From: Gemmataceae bacterium
GTDB lineage: Bacteria > Planctomycetota > Planctomycetia > Gemmatales > Gemmataceae
Direction of reading: 5' to 3'
Assembly (NCBI GenBank): GCA_025055795.1
Contig: JANWVV010000045.1
Coordinates: 1-37,391, forward strand
Length of the DNA: 37,391 nucleotides
The notes under the pieces: generated by a model
Databases searched by the model: none
What the model was told of the DNA's origin: nothing
The model's input: only the letters and a program-made list of their open reading frames with translations
Shown here: piece by piece, positions 8,020 to 16,963 of the stretch
Numbering within the stretch: the first letter of the stretch is position 1
How the letters are laid out: each line of letters opens with the position of its first letter
Translations under genes and position numbers: made by a program

Positions 8020-8577
8020 GTTGCGATTCTACTACGTCCGACATCCGAGTTTTGTGCTTTCGGACGTTCGAGCGCTTACCATTTATAGCTTGTGCTTATT
8101 CTAGGTCCCTCCGTCGTGTCCAGCAACGGTCTAGCCAGCAAATCGACCTCGACCGATAGCATTCGCCTCCAAAGTCCGCTGTTCCCCAAAGCTCGGAGGA
8201 GCAATACTAGTCCCTCACCAGACTACTATGCCTTGGGTATTATTAGATCTACATGTCAAAATACCGCTCTTGTGATACGATAAATCGTTCTGACTAATAT
8301 CTACTAGCAGATCTCTCCGGCTGGAGAAACTTTTCAACGGTCAAATAAACAAAAACTTGAGTTTGTGCAATCAAAATCGAAATAGGTGATCATCGTTGTA
8401 TGTCAGCCGATCTATTGACATGAGTCTTAATGGGGCAATACTCAGCAGTTTGTAACTAAGCAAAGGAAGGGACCGGAAGTGATAGGGAGTAAGAAGTGTC
8501 TCCAACGGCCCAGGATGCCAAGTCTAGTAACTGTATCTAGGAAGGCGATTAAACCTTTACTTGAGAGGGGGTTAGAA
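8020..8577. other. Intergenic stretch, nothing recognised
   Basis: This is an AT-richer gap between tRNA-Lys and csrA. ORFs here are short with no family resemblance and no binding sites. A weak hairpin (TCTCC-GGCT-GGAGA near 8310) is followed by AACTTTTC but serves no visible plus-strand gene. Confidence 0.6.
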
Positions 8578-8796
8578 CTAGGAGGAGGCGGCGGGCAGAT
8601 TCTGATCCGATTGTTCTTCCGTGTGCCGGGGATGCTGCTGGTGGTGCAACGGCAATAGTTCCTGACGATAGATAGGGATTTCCCGTGGTGCTTCGATCCC
8701 CAAGCGGATTTTTCCCCGATCGATGTCCACCACCGTAATACAAATGTTGTCGCCGATGTAAATTTTCTCACCTAGTTTGCGACTGAGTACCAGCAT
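8578..8796 (-). CDS. csrA: Carbon storage regulator CsrA
   Basis: The 72-residue protein begins MLVLSRKLGEKIYIGDNICI and continues TVVDIDRGKIRLGIEAPREI PIYR in the canonical CsrA order. CsrA is a homodimer that binds GGA-containing hairpins in mRNA leaders and controls translation. The conserved N-terminal Leu and Arg of strand 1 and the RLGIEAP...I-x-R strand are present. I chose the ATG at 8796 because GGAGGA (8804-8809) sits seven bases upstream and the protein then starts exactly like the family; an in-frame ATG at 8820 would add eight unrelated residues. The tail after residue 50 is long, polar and His/Gln-rich. It is monocistronic here, with no flagellar neighbour such as fliW. Confidence 0.95.
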   Translation of the reverse strand: MLVLSRKLGEKIYIGDNICITVVDIDRGKIRLGIEAPREIPIYRQELLPLHHQQHPRHTEEQSDQNLPAASS

Positions 8797-9109
8797 GGGG
8801 CCGTCCTCCGGAGTCCGCATCAGTCGTCCCTAAACGCTTCCCAATTTTACTTCATGGAAGCGTTGAATGGGGGCCAAACCCTGGAAATACCCGCCTAAAA
8901 TCAGCAGTCATGCGCACGCATTTCCGGTACGTTGCGTGTGACCGTTTTGCTGAAACATCCATTGCCGAGCCGCTCGCCGACCCGACGGCAAAGACCTTCG
9001 AAAACACAAACTTGGATCTAATAGCCCCCTCAACACTTTCCCCTTGTACATTCGGGTAAAAGACCGCTAGATAACTACTGCAAGTTTAATGTCACCATAG
9101 TACATATCT
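8797..9109. other. csrA upstream region
   Basis: This is the leader and promoter region of csrA on the minus strand, and the downstream region of the next gene. It holds the csrA binding site GGAGGA. No gene, tRNA or convincing terminator is visible. Confidence 0.5.
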
Positions 9110-9454
9110 TCAAGCGGCACAAGGGGAAGCGACAGATTGAGTGTGTTGCTTAATAAACTCCAACGGTCGCGGGTCACCAGGGTAGCGGGCGTCGGCGGGA
9201 TGGAACAGGGCCTGCTTTAGACGGGCACGCTGCTCCAGTACCCGCAACTTTTCCTCACTGCCAGGTGGGGCGGTCGTCGGTAGCGGCGGCAAGGGAGCGT
9301 TGCCGTTGAAGTTCCCCTCACCACGCCGGGCATACTTGCTGGTCGACGGATATTGTTCCTTGACACCCGGGGTGTAATAGCAGCTCCAACACAAGCCCCG
9401 GGGACGATTCACCCTGCACTTATGGCAATGCCGGCACAATGCACTGTTAGCCAT
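9110..9454 (-). CDS. Small zinc-ribbon protein, Gemmataceae type
   Basis: This 114-residue protein opens MANSALCRHCHKCRVNRPRG then LCWSCYYTPGVKEQYPSTSK. Cys7, Cys10, Cys22 and Cys25 (with Cys13 as an extra) form a short treble-clef or zinc-knuckle site, followed by an aromatic-rich segment and a Pro/Thr-rich linker; the C-terminal third is a helical EEKLRVLEQRARLKQAL. I chose the ATG at 9454 because TGGAGG lies eight bases upstream and the Cys cluster then begins at residue 7. I recall near-identical openings from Gemmata-type genomes but no assigned function. A nucleic-acid-binding role is plausible from the ribbon alone. Confidence 0.8.
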   Translation of the reverse strand: MANSALCRHCHKCRVNRPRGLCWSCYYTPGVKEQYPSTSKYARRGEGNFNGNAPLPPLPTTAPPGSEEKLRVLEQRARLKQALFHPADARYPGDPRPLEFIKQHTQSVASPCAA

Positions 9455-9617
9455 GGGCGATGCCTCCAGTAAAAACCGTGGTGGAAAACCGGTCACTTCA
9501 TGCAATCGCAGACAAACCAGGTATTTTTCCGCCAGTTAGCAGCCGACAGTTCCAAGGGGTTTCGCATGAGTACCGCTCCAGGCTCATTGACCTTGGTGTG
9601 CAGCAATCTGCATCTCC

Positions 9618-10073
9618 TCAGGCAGCAGCTAGCGTGGTCGTAAAGGCCGGCTGGGGCATAGTCAGCGTCGCAGCTGTTGCCTGACGCCGTTCGGCCAGGG
9701 CCTTTTCCACCTCCGCCAGCAGCTCACGCCGGACAACTTCCCGAGGTGTGTCGTCGAACCAGTTAAGGAACCAGCGGCATGCCGTCGGTTCACCCAGACG
9801 TAGGTCCGCTTCGTAGCACAAACGGGCAAAGTACTCCTCCACCTGGCCTACCGTTTCCAGGCCCTCGCCCTGCCAACCGCAGTAGCCCAGAGCACAAGCG
9901 GCTTCCACGGGCCAATCTTGCAAGGAAAGCAGCGGCGGGGGTGTCGTGGTCACGCCCTGTTGCAGGCGGGGGTCGTCTTCCTGAAGGGCAGTCCGCAAGG
10001 CCTCCAAGGCTGCTGTAGAAAGCAAGGGCATGAACCCTTCTCGCCACACCTGCCGCCAAGTTTCGTTGCTCAT
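9618..10073 (-). CDS. Conserved hypothetical protein, Gemmataceae type
   Basis: This 151-residue protein begins MSNETWRQVWREGFMPLLST. The most conserved-looking part is LSLQDWPVEAACALGYCGWQ then GEGLETVGQVEEYFARLCYE, ending in a WFLNWFDDTPREVVRRELLA helix. It is soluble with no signal peptide. GGGAGG lies eight bases upstream of the ATG. I recall close relatives in Gemmata-type planctomycetes, all without known function. It follows the zinc-ribbon gene's orientation with a 163-base gap, so the two may be separate transcription units. Confidence 0.8.
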   Translation of the reverse strand: MSNETWRQVWREGFMPLLSTAALEALRTALQEDDPRLQQGVTTTPPPLLSLQDWPVEAACALGYCGWQGEGLETVGQVEEYFARLCYEADLRLGEPTACRWFLNWFDDTPREVVRRELLAEVEKALAERRQATAATLTMPQPAFTTTLAAA

Positions 10074-10493
10074 TGTCTCACCCTCCCGAATCTTGTTTCC
10101 CGTGTCCCTGCCAGAATTTCCTCCTTGACCGGCTGGGTGGGAACTCTTCAGTTAGCGTCGTCACTATTCTTTATACATTTGTCCATAAGTGTGTCAATGT
10201 GCAGAAGCAAATTCGCCCCGAAAAACCCATTTTTTTCAGGTTGCAAAGCTGAAAGTCACCATTTCTGCCCAACCGGAAGACCCGGAAATCGACTTTTCTA
10301 GACAAACAAAGCTTGTTGGGATGGGAATCACTCACCTAATTGACTGATGGAACTATGGGAACAGGGGGGACTAACGAGTGAATATGCTGACGCAAGATCA
10401 GTCAAAACGGCACGCACGCAGCAGGCGGTAGAGAGGGTTGGAGCACCTAGTAACGCATGTTGGTCATGTAACGAACGGTGAATCAGTCAAGGG
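10074..10493. other. Intergenic stretch, nothing recognised
   Basis: This gap lies between two minus-strand genes. It carries the GGGAGG binding site of the 151-residue protein at its left end. ORFs inside are short and unlike any family. No terminator hairpin with a T-run was found for the DegT-type gene. Confidence 0.5.
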
Positions 10494-11699
10494 TTACAGT
10501 GAGCCGTTGTTTCCGAGGGATGAGAGGTCAGAAGAGACCAACAGATGGCGGTAGCGGTAGATTTTGTCCACCGCTTGTGCAATCTGCAGAACCTCGTTTG
10601 GGCTACCGAGCAGGACAGGGTGATGGATCAGAATGCAGCGGTGATGAGCGGCTTCGGCGTGGGTCAAAGGTGTAGCGGCACGATAGCGTGAGGGCGAACG
10701 ATTGCAGTGTAAAGCGCGGAAGCCGGTGGCGACTGCTATCCCCTCGGCTTGCAAGGCAGCAACGAATAACCCGCGGGGGAGTCCGAAGCGTTCAGCATCA
10801 TAATCCATGCCGATCTTATAGTAAGCGGGCTCGGTGTCCGCGGTTGCAACAGTGGCCAGTAGGCGTAATCCCCGGTGGGGGTCCAGGGATTGCCTGAGTC
10901 GGGATACTTGCAGGGTTCGGTAGTGGGTAGCACTACTAAGGTGGCGGAGCTGAGGCCGCAGGACCGCTGCCTGTAGGGCACTCAAGGGGGCCCACTCTTG
11001 CGGTCCCCGGCGTAGCAAGTTCCGCAGTCGCTGGGCCAAGCGAGCATCATGACACAGCAAGGCACCACCCCGACCGGCACAAAGCAACTTCGATCCGCCG
11101 AAGCTCAGCACGCCGATGTCCCCCCAGCTTCCCAAGGGACGTCCGCCAAGCCGGCCCCCAGGGGCCTGAGCAGCATCTTCAATGACCAACCAGCCGCGGG
11201 ACCGTGCCACGGCCAGCACAGCGGGTATATCCACAATGCCTCCATGCAGATGCGAGCAGAGTACTGCCTTGACCCGCGGACTAGCTGCTTTGAGCAGCTG
11301 CTCGGGATCCAGTTGCCAGTCGTGAGCAGTTACGTCAACCAGGACGGGCATAGCGCCCGTGGCATGCACGTTAAGGAAATTGGCTTCATAATCGTAGGCA
11401 GCAAGTAGCACTTCGTCGCCTGCTGCGACGCCGCAAGCCCGTAAGGCCAACTCAACCGCTAAGGTCCCGCTGGCGCACAGGATCACATGCGGCACCTGGA
11501 AAAAACTCGCTAGCTCTTCGGTAAGGGCGTCGGCTTCCTCGCTGGTGTAACGTCCCCATAGCCCCTGCTGGGCGGCCCGAATTAGGGCTGCTTGCACCTC
11601 AGCGTTAGGTGGCGGCCACGAAGGCGGACCTTCGGGTCGCACTGGCTTACCCCCTAACAAGGCCGGACGCTCTTCTGTTGCTTCACCAGTGTGTTGCAT
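10494..11699 (-). CDS. DegT/DnrJ/EryC1/StrS-family PLP-dependent aminotransferase
   Basis: The 401-residue fold-type I enzyme opens RPALLGGKPVRPEGPPSWPP and has the family's cofactor sites. The phosphate loop is CASGTLAVELAL (residues 75-86). Asp175 and Gln178 lie in VIEDAAQAPGG. The Schiff-base Lys204 is in LSFGGSKLLCAGRGG. Family members transfer an amino group onto keto-sugars (as in amino-sugar or cell-surface glycan synthesis) or oxidise cyclitols (as AHBA synthase and StsC do). The GGKP opening resembles the StsC/AHBA branch. No sugar-nucleotide genes adjoin it, so the substrate is open. The binding site AGGAGG (11700-11705) touches the ATG directly, which is unusually close. Confidence 0.9.
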   Translation of the reverse strand: MQHTGEATEERPALLGGKPVRPEGPPSWPPPNAEVQAALIRAAQQGLWGRYTSEEADALTEELASFFQVPHVILCASGTLAVELALRACGVAAGDEVLLAAYDYEANFLNVHATGAMPVLVDVTAHDWQLDPEQLLKAASPRVKAVLCSHLHGGIVDIPAVLAVARSRGWLVIEDAAQAPGGRLGGRPLGSWGDIGVLSFGGSKLLCAGRGGALLCHDARLAQRLRNLLRRGPQEWAPLSALQAAVLRPQLRHLSSATHYRTLQVSRLRQSLDPHRGLRLLATVATADTEPAYYKIGMDYDAERFGLPRGLFVAALQAEGIAVATGFRALHCNRSPSRYRAATPLTHAEAAHHRCILIHHPVLLGSPNEVLQIAQAVDKIYRYRHLLVSSDLSSLGNNGSL

Positions 11700-11705
11700 C
11701 CTCCT
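11700..11705 (-). promoter_or_regulatory. Shine-Dalgarno sequence abutting the start codon
   Basis: The minus strand reads CCAGGAGG immediately followed by ATG at 11699, giving zero spacing where five to nine bases are usual. No other in-frame ATG or GTG nearby gives better spacing. The AGGAGGATG overlap also contains GGA triplets of the type bound by CsrA, which is encoded 2.9 kb away; that link is speculation. Confidence 0.6.
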
Positions 11706-12056
11706 GGCCCCTTTTTAACCTGCTAATCTTAGGTTTTGGTGTTTTGCCTTTGGTTTCTAGTTGCATTGGCAATCTTTTTTGCAAATTACGGGGATGTGGG
11801 GAGGGATTGTAACACACCTTGATCCGCTAGGCCGATATGCAGTGTCATAACGGTGCTCGCGCGGAACTTGATGCCCAATAAGACAATCTCGCTAACTAGA
11901 TTGAGTAGGCCTTGGTGACCGAGTCTTCAGGACCTAGGGATCCGATTCCGCAGTAAGCAGGGCTATTTTGCAGGCCATAAAATTTGATCCACGGATAAGG
12001 CTCAAAGCCCGCTGCAATATAGCGAAATTCACAAAGAACGAAGCTGCAAGTGGCGT
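11706..12056. other. Intergenic stretch, nothing recognised
   Basis: This gap lies between two minus-strand genes. A small TTGC-ATTG-GCAA hairpin before a T-run near 11761-11780 faces the plus strand, where no gene precedes it. I see no gene here. Confidence 0.45.
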
Positions 12057-13571
12057 TCAGAAGCTAAAGTTGTGGTCCTGACGGAGGAGATGGTCCGATT
12101 CCAAGGTGAAGGAAAAATTGCACCAGCGTACGGTGGCACCAATAGGAATAGGGCTCCATCCTTGATACGTTTGTTCTTGATCCAGATGCTGGACCACGAA
12201 GGTATCGGGTTCTTGGACCCGAACTCCCAGACCTTCCGGACAACGGCTCAGACTGAGTTGACTAGTGCGGAGCTGGCCATTGCTCAATGGTTCAAGTGGA
12301 ATGTGGGCCTTGGGATGACAACCGAAAACCAGTAACTGCCCCATTAGAATGATGCCATTGAGCGACAGAGGTAGGCGGTGACCACTAGTAATGTAAAGTA
12401 ATGCTGTCTGCAGTTGCGGATCGGGCTGAAGAAATTGCAGCTCGCAGGTTTCGCCAAGCTGAATGCGGTCTTCGTGGCGGAGCAGTTCCCGCTGCTGGAC
12501 GCGTCGACCATTAACAAACACATCGGCCTTACTGGAAACGATCCAGAAGCTTTCGCTGTCCCAGCAGATCTCTCCATGAAAACGGTGAAGATTGGCACAA
12601 ATCGGGACTAACGATGTGCGATCCAGACCATGGTTTCCAATGCTAACCGTATTACTCAAGCACAATAGATAACTGCCGATATTATCTATCCATAGCAATA
12701 GCCGTGGGGGCAGCGTCGAGGAAAGGGTAGAGGATTGACTTGGGACTGCTGATGTGCCTGGACTGCTGATCACCGGCGGTTTGGTAGCCGTAACGGCTTT
12801 GTCCCTCCTACTAGGAATTGCCGCTGCACCCTGATATGACTGGGTAGGTAAAATTCCGCCCGGGTGGACTACCTGGCTTGCCATTACCTGACATCCCTGC
12901 TGATACGCACGGACAGCCAGAACATAGTTCGGGGCAGCCGCTAGTACCTCCCGAGATGATAGAATGACTTGGCTGTAATTTTCCTGTTCCAAAGCTTGCA
13001 ACAGTTGAGGCAAAGCAGCATCGAAGGCAGCCTGACGATGTTGCAACTCCTGTACGAGCAATGCATATTCCTGTTGCAACCATTCGGGGACCCGCAGGCG
13101 TTCCAGGCAGCGACGGGCCTGCGGAAAATCCCCCCGATCGGCCTGTTCGATCGCTTGCGCCCAAGCCGAGGCAATGTCGACTAACGGCTCTAAGATCTCC
13201 TCGGGCACGTTCCAATTACGTAAGCGGTCCAGTAGTTCGAGAGCCTGAGAAGCCTGCCGCCGACCGATCAGGGCCCGTACACGCCGCAGTTCTCGGTGTG
13301 TCAGCTCTCGCCGCAGTTCCCCCAGCAAGAAATTAGAGGGATATAATTGCTCGGCACTCAGCAGATCCCGCCATGCAGATTCCCTTTGACCGCCCCACAA
13401 GGCTCGTTGTGCCCGCACCGCAAAGGCACGGGACAAATCCCGGGCTAAACGATAGGCACGCCGATACCCCTGATGCAGTGGCCCCTCCAGATACCGCAAG
13501 GCCTCCTCCAACTGCCCCACGCCCATGGCAGTTCGCGCCTGCTGCATCTGGAGCCACGCCCAGTCGGCCAT
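12057..13571 (-). CDS. FHA-domain protein with helical (TPR-like) N-terminal half
   Basis: This 504-residue cytoplasmic protein has two parts. Residues 1 to about 225 are Ala/Leu/Gln-rich helices with repeated pairs (RTAMGVGQLEEALRYLEGPL, then RRQASQALELLDRLRNWNVP), typical of TPR-like superhelices. A Pro/Ser/Thr linker follows. Residues about 295-390 form an FHA fold: SIGNHGLDRTSLVP, then LHRFHGEICWDSESFWIVSS, VFVNGRRVQQRELLRHEDRI and QLGETCELQF. FHA domains bind phosphothreonine, so a Ser/Thr kinase is the likely partner, and one is encoded at 19-21 kb. The last 110 residues repeat a similar beta pattern. I chose ATG 13571 over GTG 13580 for its spacing from GGGGTGGA. No signal peptide is visible. 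Confidence 0.85.
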   Translation of the reverse strand: MADWAWLQMQQARTAMGVGQLEEALRYLEGPLHQGYRRAYRLARDLSRAFAVRAQRALWGGQRESAWRDLLSAEQLYPSNFLLGELRRELTHRELRRVRALIGRRQASQALELLDRLRNWNVPEEILEPLVDIASAWAQAIEQADRGDFPQARRCLERLRVPEWLQQEYALLVQELQHRQAAFDAALPQLLQALEQENYSQVILSSREVLAAAPNYVLAVRAYQQGCQVMASQVVHPGGILPTQSYQGAAAIPSRRDKAVTATKPPVISSPGTSAVPSQSSTLSSTLPPRLLLWIDNIGSYLLCLSNTVSIGNHGLDRTSLVPICANLHRFHGEICWDSESFWIVSSKADVFVNGRRVQQRELLRHEDRIQLGETCELQFLQPDPQLQTALLYITSGHRLPLSLNGIILMGQLLVFGCHPKAHIPLEPLSNGQLRTSQLSLSRCPEGLGVRVQEPDTFVVQHLDQEQTYQGWSPIPIGATVRWCNFSFTLESDHLLRQDHNFSF

Positions 13572-13923
13572 TACATCCACCCCAGAGTCACTTCGCTACC
13601 GTGGCACACGCGGCAGAGACTTCAGTTTACCACATTAACCGGTCTACGAAAACCGGACAATACTCCCTAGCCAAATTAAATATTCATGCTGATTTGATAC
13701 TTTCTTTGATTGATTTAATTACTGATGTTTGATAACCAACGCCCAGATGCTTTGGTTCAGATTGCTACCATGAGTTCACAGGGATTTTTCATAGCGTAGC
13801 CGGACTGGGGTAGAGTACAAAATGTAGGCTTGGTTCATCATCAGGGAACATGGAGCAAGGCGTGGCTTTGATAAAAACTACTTCCCTGTCTCCGTAGCCT
13901 TCAACAATGGATAATAGGCTTTA

Positions 13924-13965
13924 TCGCTTTTCGGCAGCGATACCGATACAAGGGCGGAAAAGCGA
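13924..13965. repeat. Inverted repeat in the intergenic region before mutS
   Basis: TCGCTTTTC at 13924-13932 pairs with GAAAAGCGA at 13957-13965 over 24 bases. It lies in the 487-base divergent gap between the FHA gene and mutS, which otherwise shows only AT-rich sequence. It could be an operator or a remnant; no T-run follows. Confidence 0.4.
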
Positions 13966-14058
13966 CCTTCCGCTCGACCAATACGCCGAAAATAGGACAG
14001 ATACTAGCTTTGGCTCGAGGTGTAGTCTGGTATCAACCAAATTAGATCGAATTTTAGG

Positions 14059-16719
14059 GTGTCGACGTTCATGGAAACGATAGTAGGTGGGAAGAGCGGA
14101 TTGCCATTGGAAGGTGATCGGACTGTGGTTGGACGGCCGGTTACACCGATGATGCAGCAATATCGTGAGGCCAAAGCCCGGCACCCGGATGCGATTCTGT
14201 TTTTCCGTAATGGTGACTTTTATGAGTTGTTTGAGGATGATGCCTTTATCGGTCACAAAGTCCTGGGTTTGACCCTCACCAAGCGGGACAAAGAGATCCC
14301 CATGGCCGGCGTACCGGTTCCCCAGTTGGAGCGGTACATGGGGATGTTGCTGAAGGCCGGCTATCGCGTCGCGGTCTGTGAGCAGATGGAGGAGGCCGAT
14401 CCAAAAAAGAAGTTGATTCCGCGGGAGGTCACCCAAGTTGTCACGCCGGGGACAATCACAGACGAAGGGTTACTCGATCCGCGGACGCCCAATCATTTGG
14501 CGGCCGTTGTAGCCGAGGGGCCGGGGACGGCCTGCCGCTATGGACTGGCGTGGGTAGAGCTGACCACCGGTACTTTTCACGCCTGCGATGTCGCCGCCGA
14601 GCGGCTGCCCGATGAGTTGGGCCGGATAGGGGCAGCGGAACTATTGTTCCCGGAATCACTGGCGGAAGTGGTCTCGCAATGGCCGGCGTCCGTTGTGCCG
14701 GTCAGCCGCACGCCTCGGCCGGATTGGCAGTTTGCTCCGGAGACAGCACGCGCTGTTTTACATGAACATTTTCGTGTCAGCACCTTGGCCGGTTTTGGTT
14801 TCGCTGACGATCAGCCCTGCATACGGGCAGCCGGTGCCCTGCTGCACTACCTGCGGGAGACCTTGAAAGGACAGGTGCGTCAACTGGGCCGGTTACAACT
14901 TTACCGGCCCGAGGAACGTCTGATTTTGGACGAGGTGACTCGACGCAGCCTGGAACTAACGCGAACCCTACGGGATAACCAACGAGCCGGCTCGCTGCTG
15001 GCGGCCATAGACCGGACGGTTACTCCCATGGGAGCACGCTTGTTGCACGATCAACTGTTGGCACCCCCGGTCCGCAAACAGGAGATCGAGCAACGCCTGG
15101 ACGCAGTCGAGGAATTATGGCAGCAACATGCTCTCCGGCAGCAGCTCCGGCAGTTGCTAACCCGCTGTGCCGATCTGCAACGGCTAACGGCTCGTCTGGC
15201 GACCCAGCGGGCCACCCCCCGTGATCTGGCCGCCGTGCTCCGGACACTCCGGTTACTCCCGCAAATCAAACAACTGCTGCAGGAATGCCGTGCCTCCTTG
15301 CTGGTGCATGAAAACGGACGTCTGGATCCGTGTGCCGAGCTATGCGACCGTCTGGAAGCCGCATTGGCCGACGAACCGCCGCTGTCTCCCAAAGATGGGG
15401 GCGTGTTCCGACAGGGCTACTCCCCCGAACTGGACGAACTACGGCAACTAGCCCGCGAGGGCAAAAACTGGATCGCCCGTTATCAGGCCCAGGAGATTGC
15501 CCGCACGGGTATTAGTAGTCTGAAGGTCGGGTACAACCAGGTCTTTGGTTATTACATTGAGATTACGCATGCCAACGCGGCCCGGGTGCCCCCCGACTAC
15601 ATCCGCAAAGGGACACTCAAAAATGCCGAACGTTACATCACCCCAGCACTCAAGGAATACGAAGAGAAAATAGTCAGCGCTGAAGAACGGGCACGGGCCC
15701 TGGAAATCCAGCTATTTGCCGCCTTACGCGAGGAAGCCGCTGCTCACACACCTCGGCTATTAGCAGCAGCTGAAGCCTTGGCTATGCTCGATTTCCTGGC
15801 CGGTCTGGCCGAGTTGGCCGCCGAAAGAGGCTATGTCCGCCCTGTCATAGTGACCGAGGCGATTCTGGACGTCCGCGAGGGCCGTCACCCAGTCCTGGAG
15901 CAGACGTTACCACCGGGCACATTCGTCCCGAACGATGTCCGCTGTGATGGCGACGGTGGTATTTTCTGGCTGATCACTGGCCCGAACATGAGCGGCAAAA
16001 GCACCTTCATCCGCCAGGTGGCCTTATTAACGCTGCTGGCCCACTTGGGCAGCTTCCTACCAGCTCGCTCCGCCCGCATTGGTATTACCGATCGCATTTT
16101 CACTCGGGTGGGGGCCAGTGATGAACTCAGTCGTGGCCTGTCGACCTTCATGGTGGAAATGACCGAGGCGGCCAACATTCTCAACAACGCCACGCCTCGC
16201 AGCTTGGTTATCCTTGATGAAATCGGCCGGGGCACCAGTACGTATGATGGCATTTCTCTGGCCTGGGCCATTACCGAATACTTGCATGACGTCATTGGTT
16301 GCCGCACCCTGTTTGCCACTCATTACCACGAGCTGGCTCAACTCGCTCACTCATTGCCGAATCTGCGCAATTACAACGTGCTGGTTCGGGAAACCGACCG
16401 CGACGTGGTCTTCCTGCACCGGATTGCCCCAGGTTATGCCGACAAAAGCTACGGGATCCATGTAGCCCGGTTAGCGGGGCTGCCCGAGGAAGTGCTGCAG
16501 CGGGCAGCGGAAGTGCTACGCACTCTGGAATCCCGGCACGAGTTACCCGCCCCCCTTCGCCGCACCACGCAACTGGTTGAGCCGCCGGAGGGACCACCCC
16601 GCCGCAAACATAAGCTTCGGCCATTGGCACCAGCCGGTCCATCCCTCTTCGGCGACGACAAACCATCGACCGAAAGCGGCACGCACACCACCGCTGTTCC
16701 ATCTCCGGAGTTGTCGTAA
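14059..16719 (+). CDS. mutS: DNA mismatch repair protein MutS
   Basis: The 886-residue protein recognises mismatches and recruits MutL. The mismatch-reading F-x-E motif is in RNGDFYELFEDD (Phe54, Glu56). The core lever domain contains GYNQVFGYYIEITHAN. The ATPase has Walker A GPNMSGKST near residues 640-648, then GASDELSRGLSTFMVEMTEA, Walker B SLVILDEIGRGTSTYDG and the signature His in LFATHYHELAQL. A basic Pro-rich tail replaces the usual helix-turn-helix end. GTG 14059 or ATG 14071 could start it; neither binding site is strong (AGGG before both). Length fits MutS1. No mutL is nearby. Confidence 0.97.
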   Translation: MSTFMETIVGGKSGLPLEGDRTVVGRPVTPMMQQYREAKARHPDAILFFRNGDFYELFEDDAFIGHKVLGLTLTKRDKEIPMAGVPVPQLERYMGMLLKAGYRVAVCEQMEEADPKKKLIPREVTQVVTPGTITDEGLLDPRTPNHLAAVVAEGPGTACRYGLAWVELTTGTFHACDVAAERLPDELGRIGAAELLFPESLAEVVSQWPASVVPVSRTPRPDWQFAPETARAVLHEHFRVSTLAGFGFADDQPCIRAAGALLHYLRETLKGQVRQLGRLQLYRPEERLILDEVTRRSLELTRTLRDNQRAGSLLAAIDRTVTPMGARLLHDQLLAPPVRKQEIEQRLDAVEELWQQHALRQQLRQLLTRCADLQRLTARLATQRATPRDLAAVLRTLRLLPQIKQLLQECRASLLVHENGRLDPCAELCDRLEAALADEPPLSPKDGGVFRQGYSPELDELRQLAREGKNWIARYQAQEIARTGISSLKVGYNQVFGYYIEITHANAARVPPDYIRKGTLKNAERYITPALKEYEEKIVSAEERARALEIQLFAALREEAAAHTPRLLAAAEALAMLDFLAGLAELAAERGYVRPVIVTEAILDVREGRHPVLEQTLPPGTFVPNDVRCDGDGGIFWLITGPNMSGKSTFIRQVALLTLLAHLGSFLPARSARIGITDRIFTRVGASDELSRGLSTFMVEMTEAANILNNATPRSLVILDEIGRGTSTYDGISLAWAITEYLHDVIGCRTLFATHYHELAQLAHSLPNLRNYNVLVRETDRDVVFLHRIAPGYADKSYGIHVARLAGLPEEVLQRAAEVLRTLESRHELPAPLRRTTQLVEPPEGPPRRKHKLRPLAPAGPSLFGDDKPSTESGTHTTAVPSPELS

Positions 16720-16963
16720 CGCAACCCTGCCGATCTGGCAGTAGTGCTGCGACGTCGACTGTCACCCTCTGGCCTTGGATCTGTTTTCAGTCTCGCATTC
16801 GCTAACGCCTGCACTTCACTGTGCCCTGTATCCAGTCAAATATCCTATCAGCACAAGGCCTCCCACATCGTTGATGTAGACACTTGATCCTGGGGTGATA
16901 TGCCTTGGGAGGGGTTTTAGTAACCTTCTGCTAGAGCCCTTTAGGAGCTAATAGGCTTGATTG
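16720..16963. other. Convergent gap between mutS and the desaturase
   Basis: CCTCCCA (16859-16865) can pair with TGGGAGG (16906-16912), followed by GGTTTTAG, and encloses a small ACATC-GTT-GATGT hairpin. This may be a weak terminator for mutS. Nothing else was seen. Confidence 0.3.
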
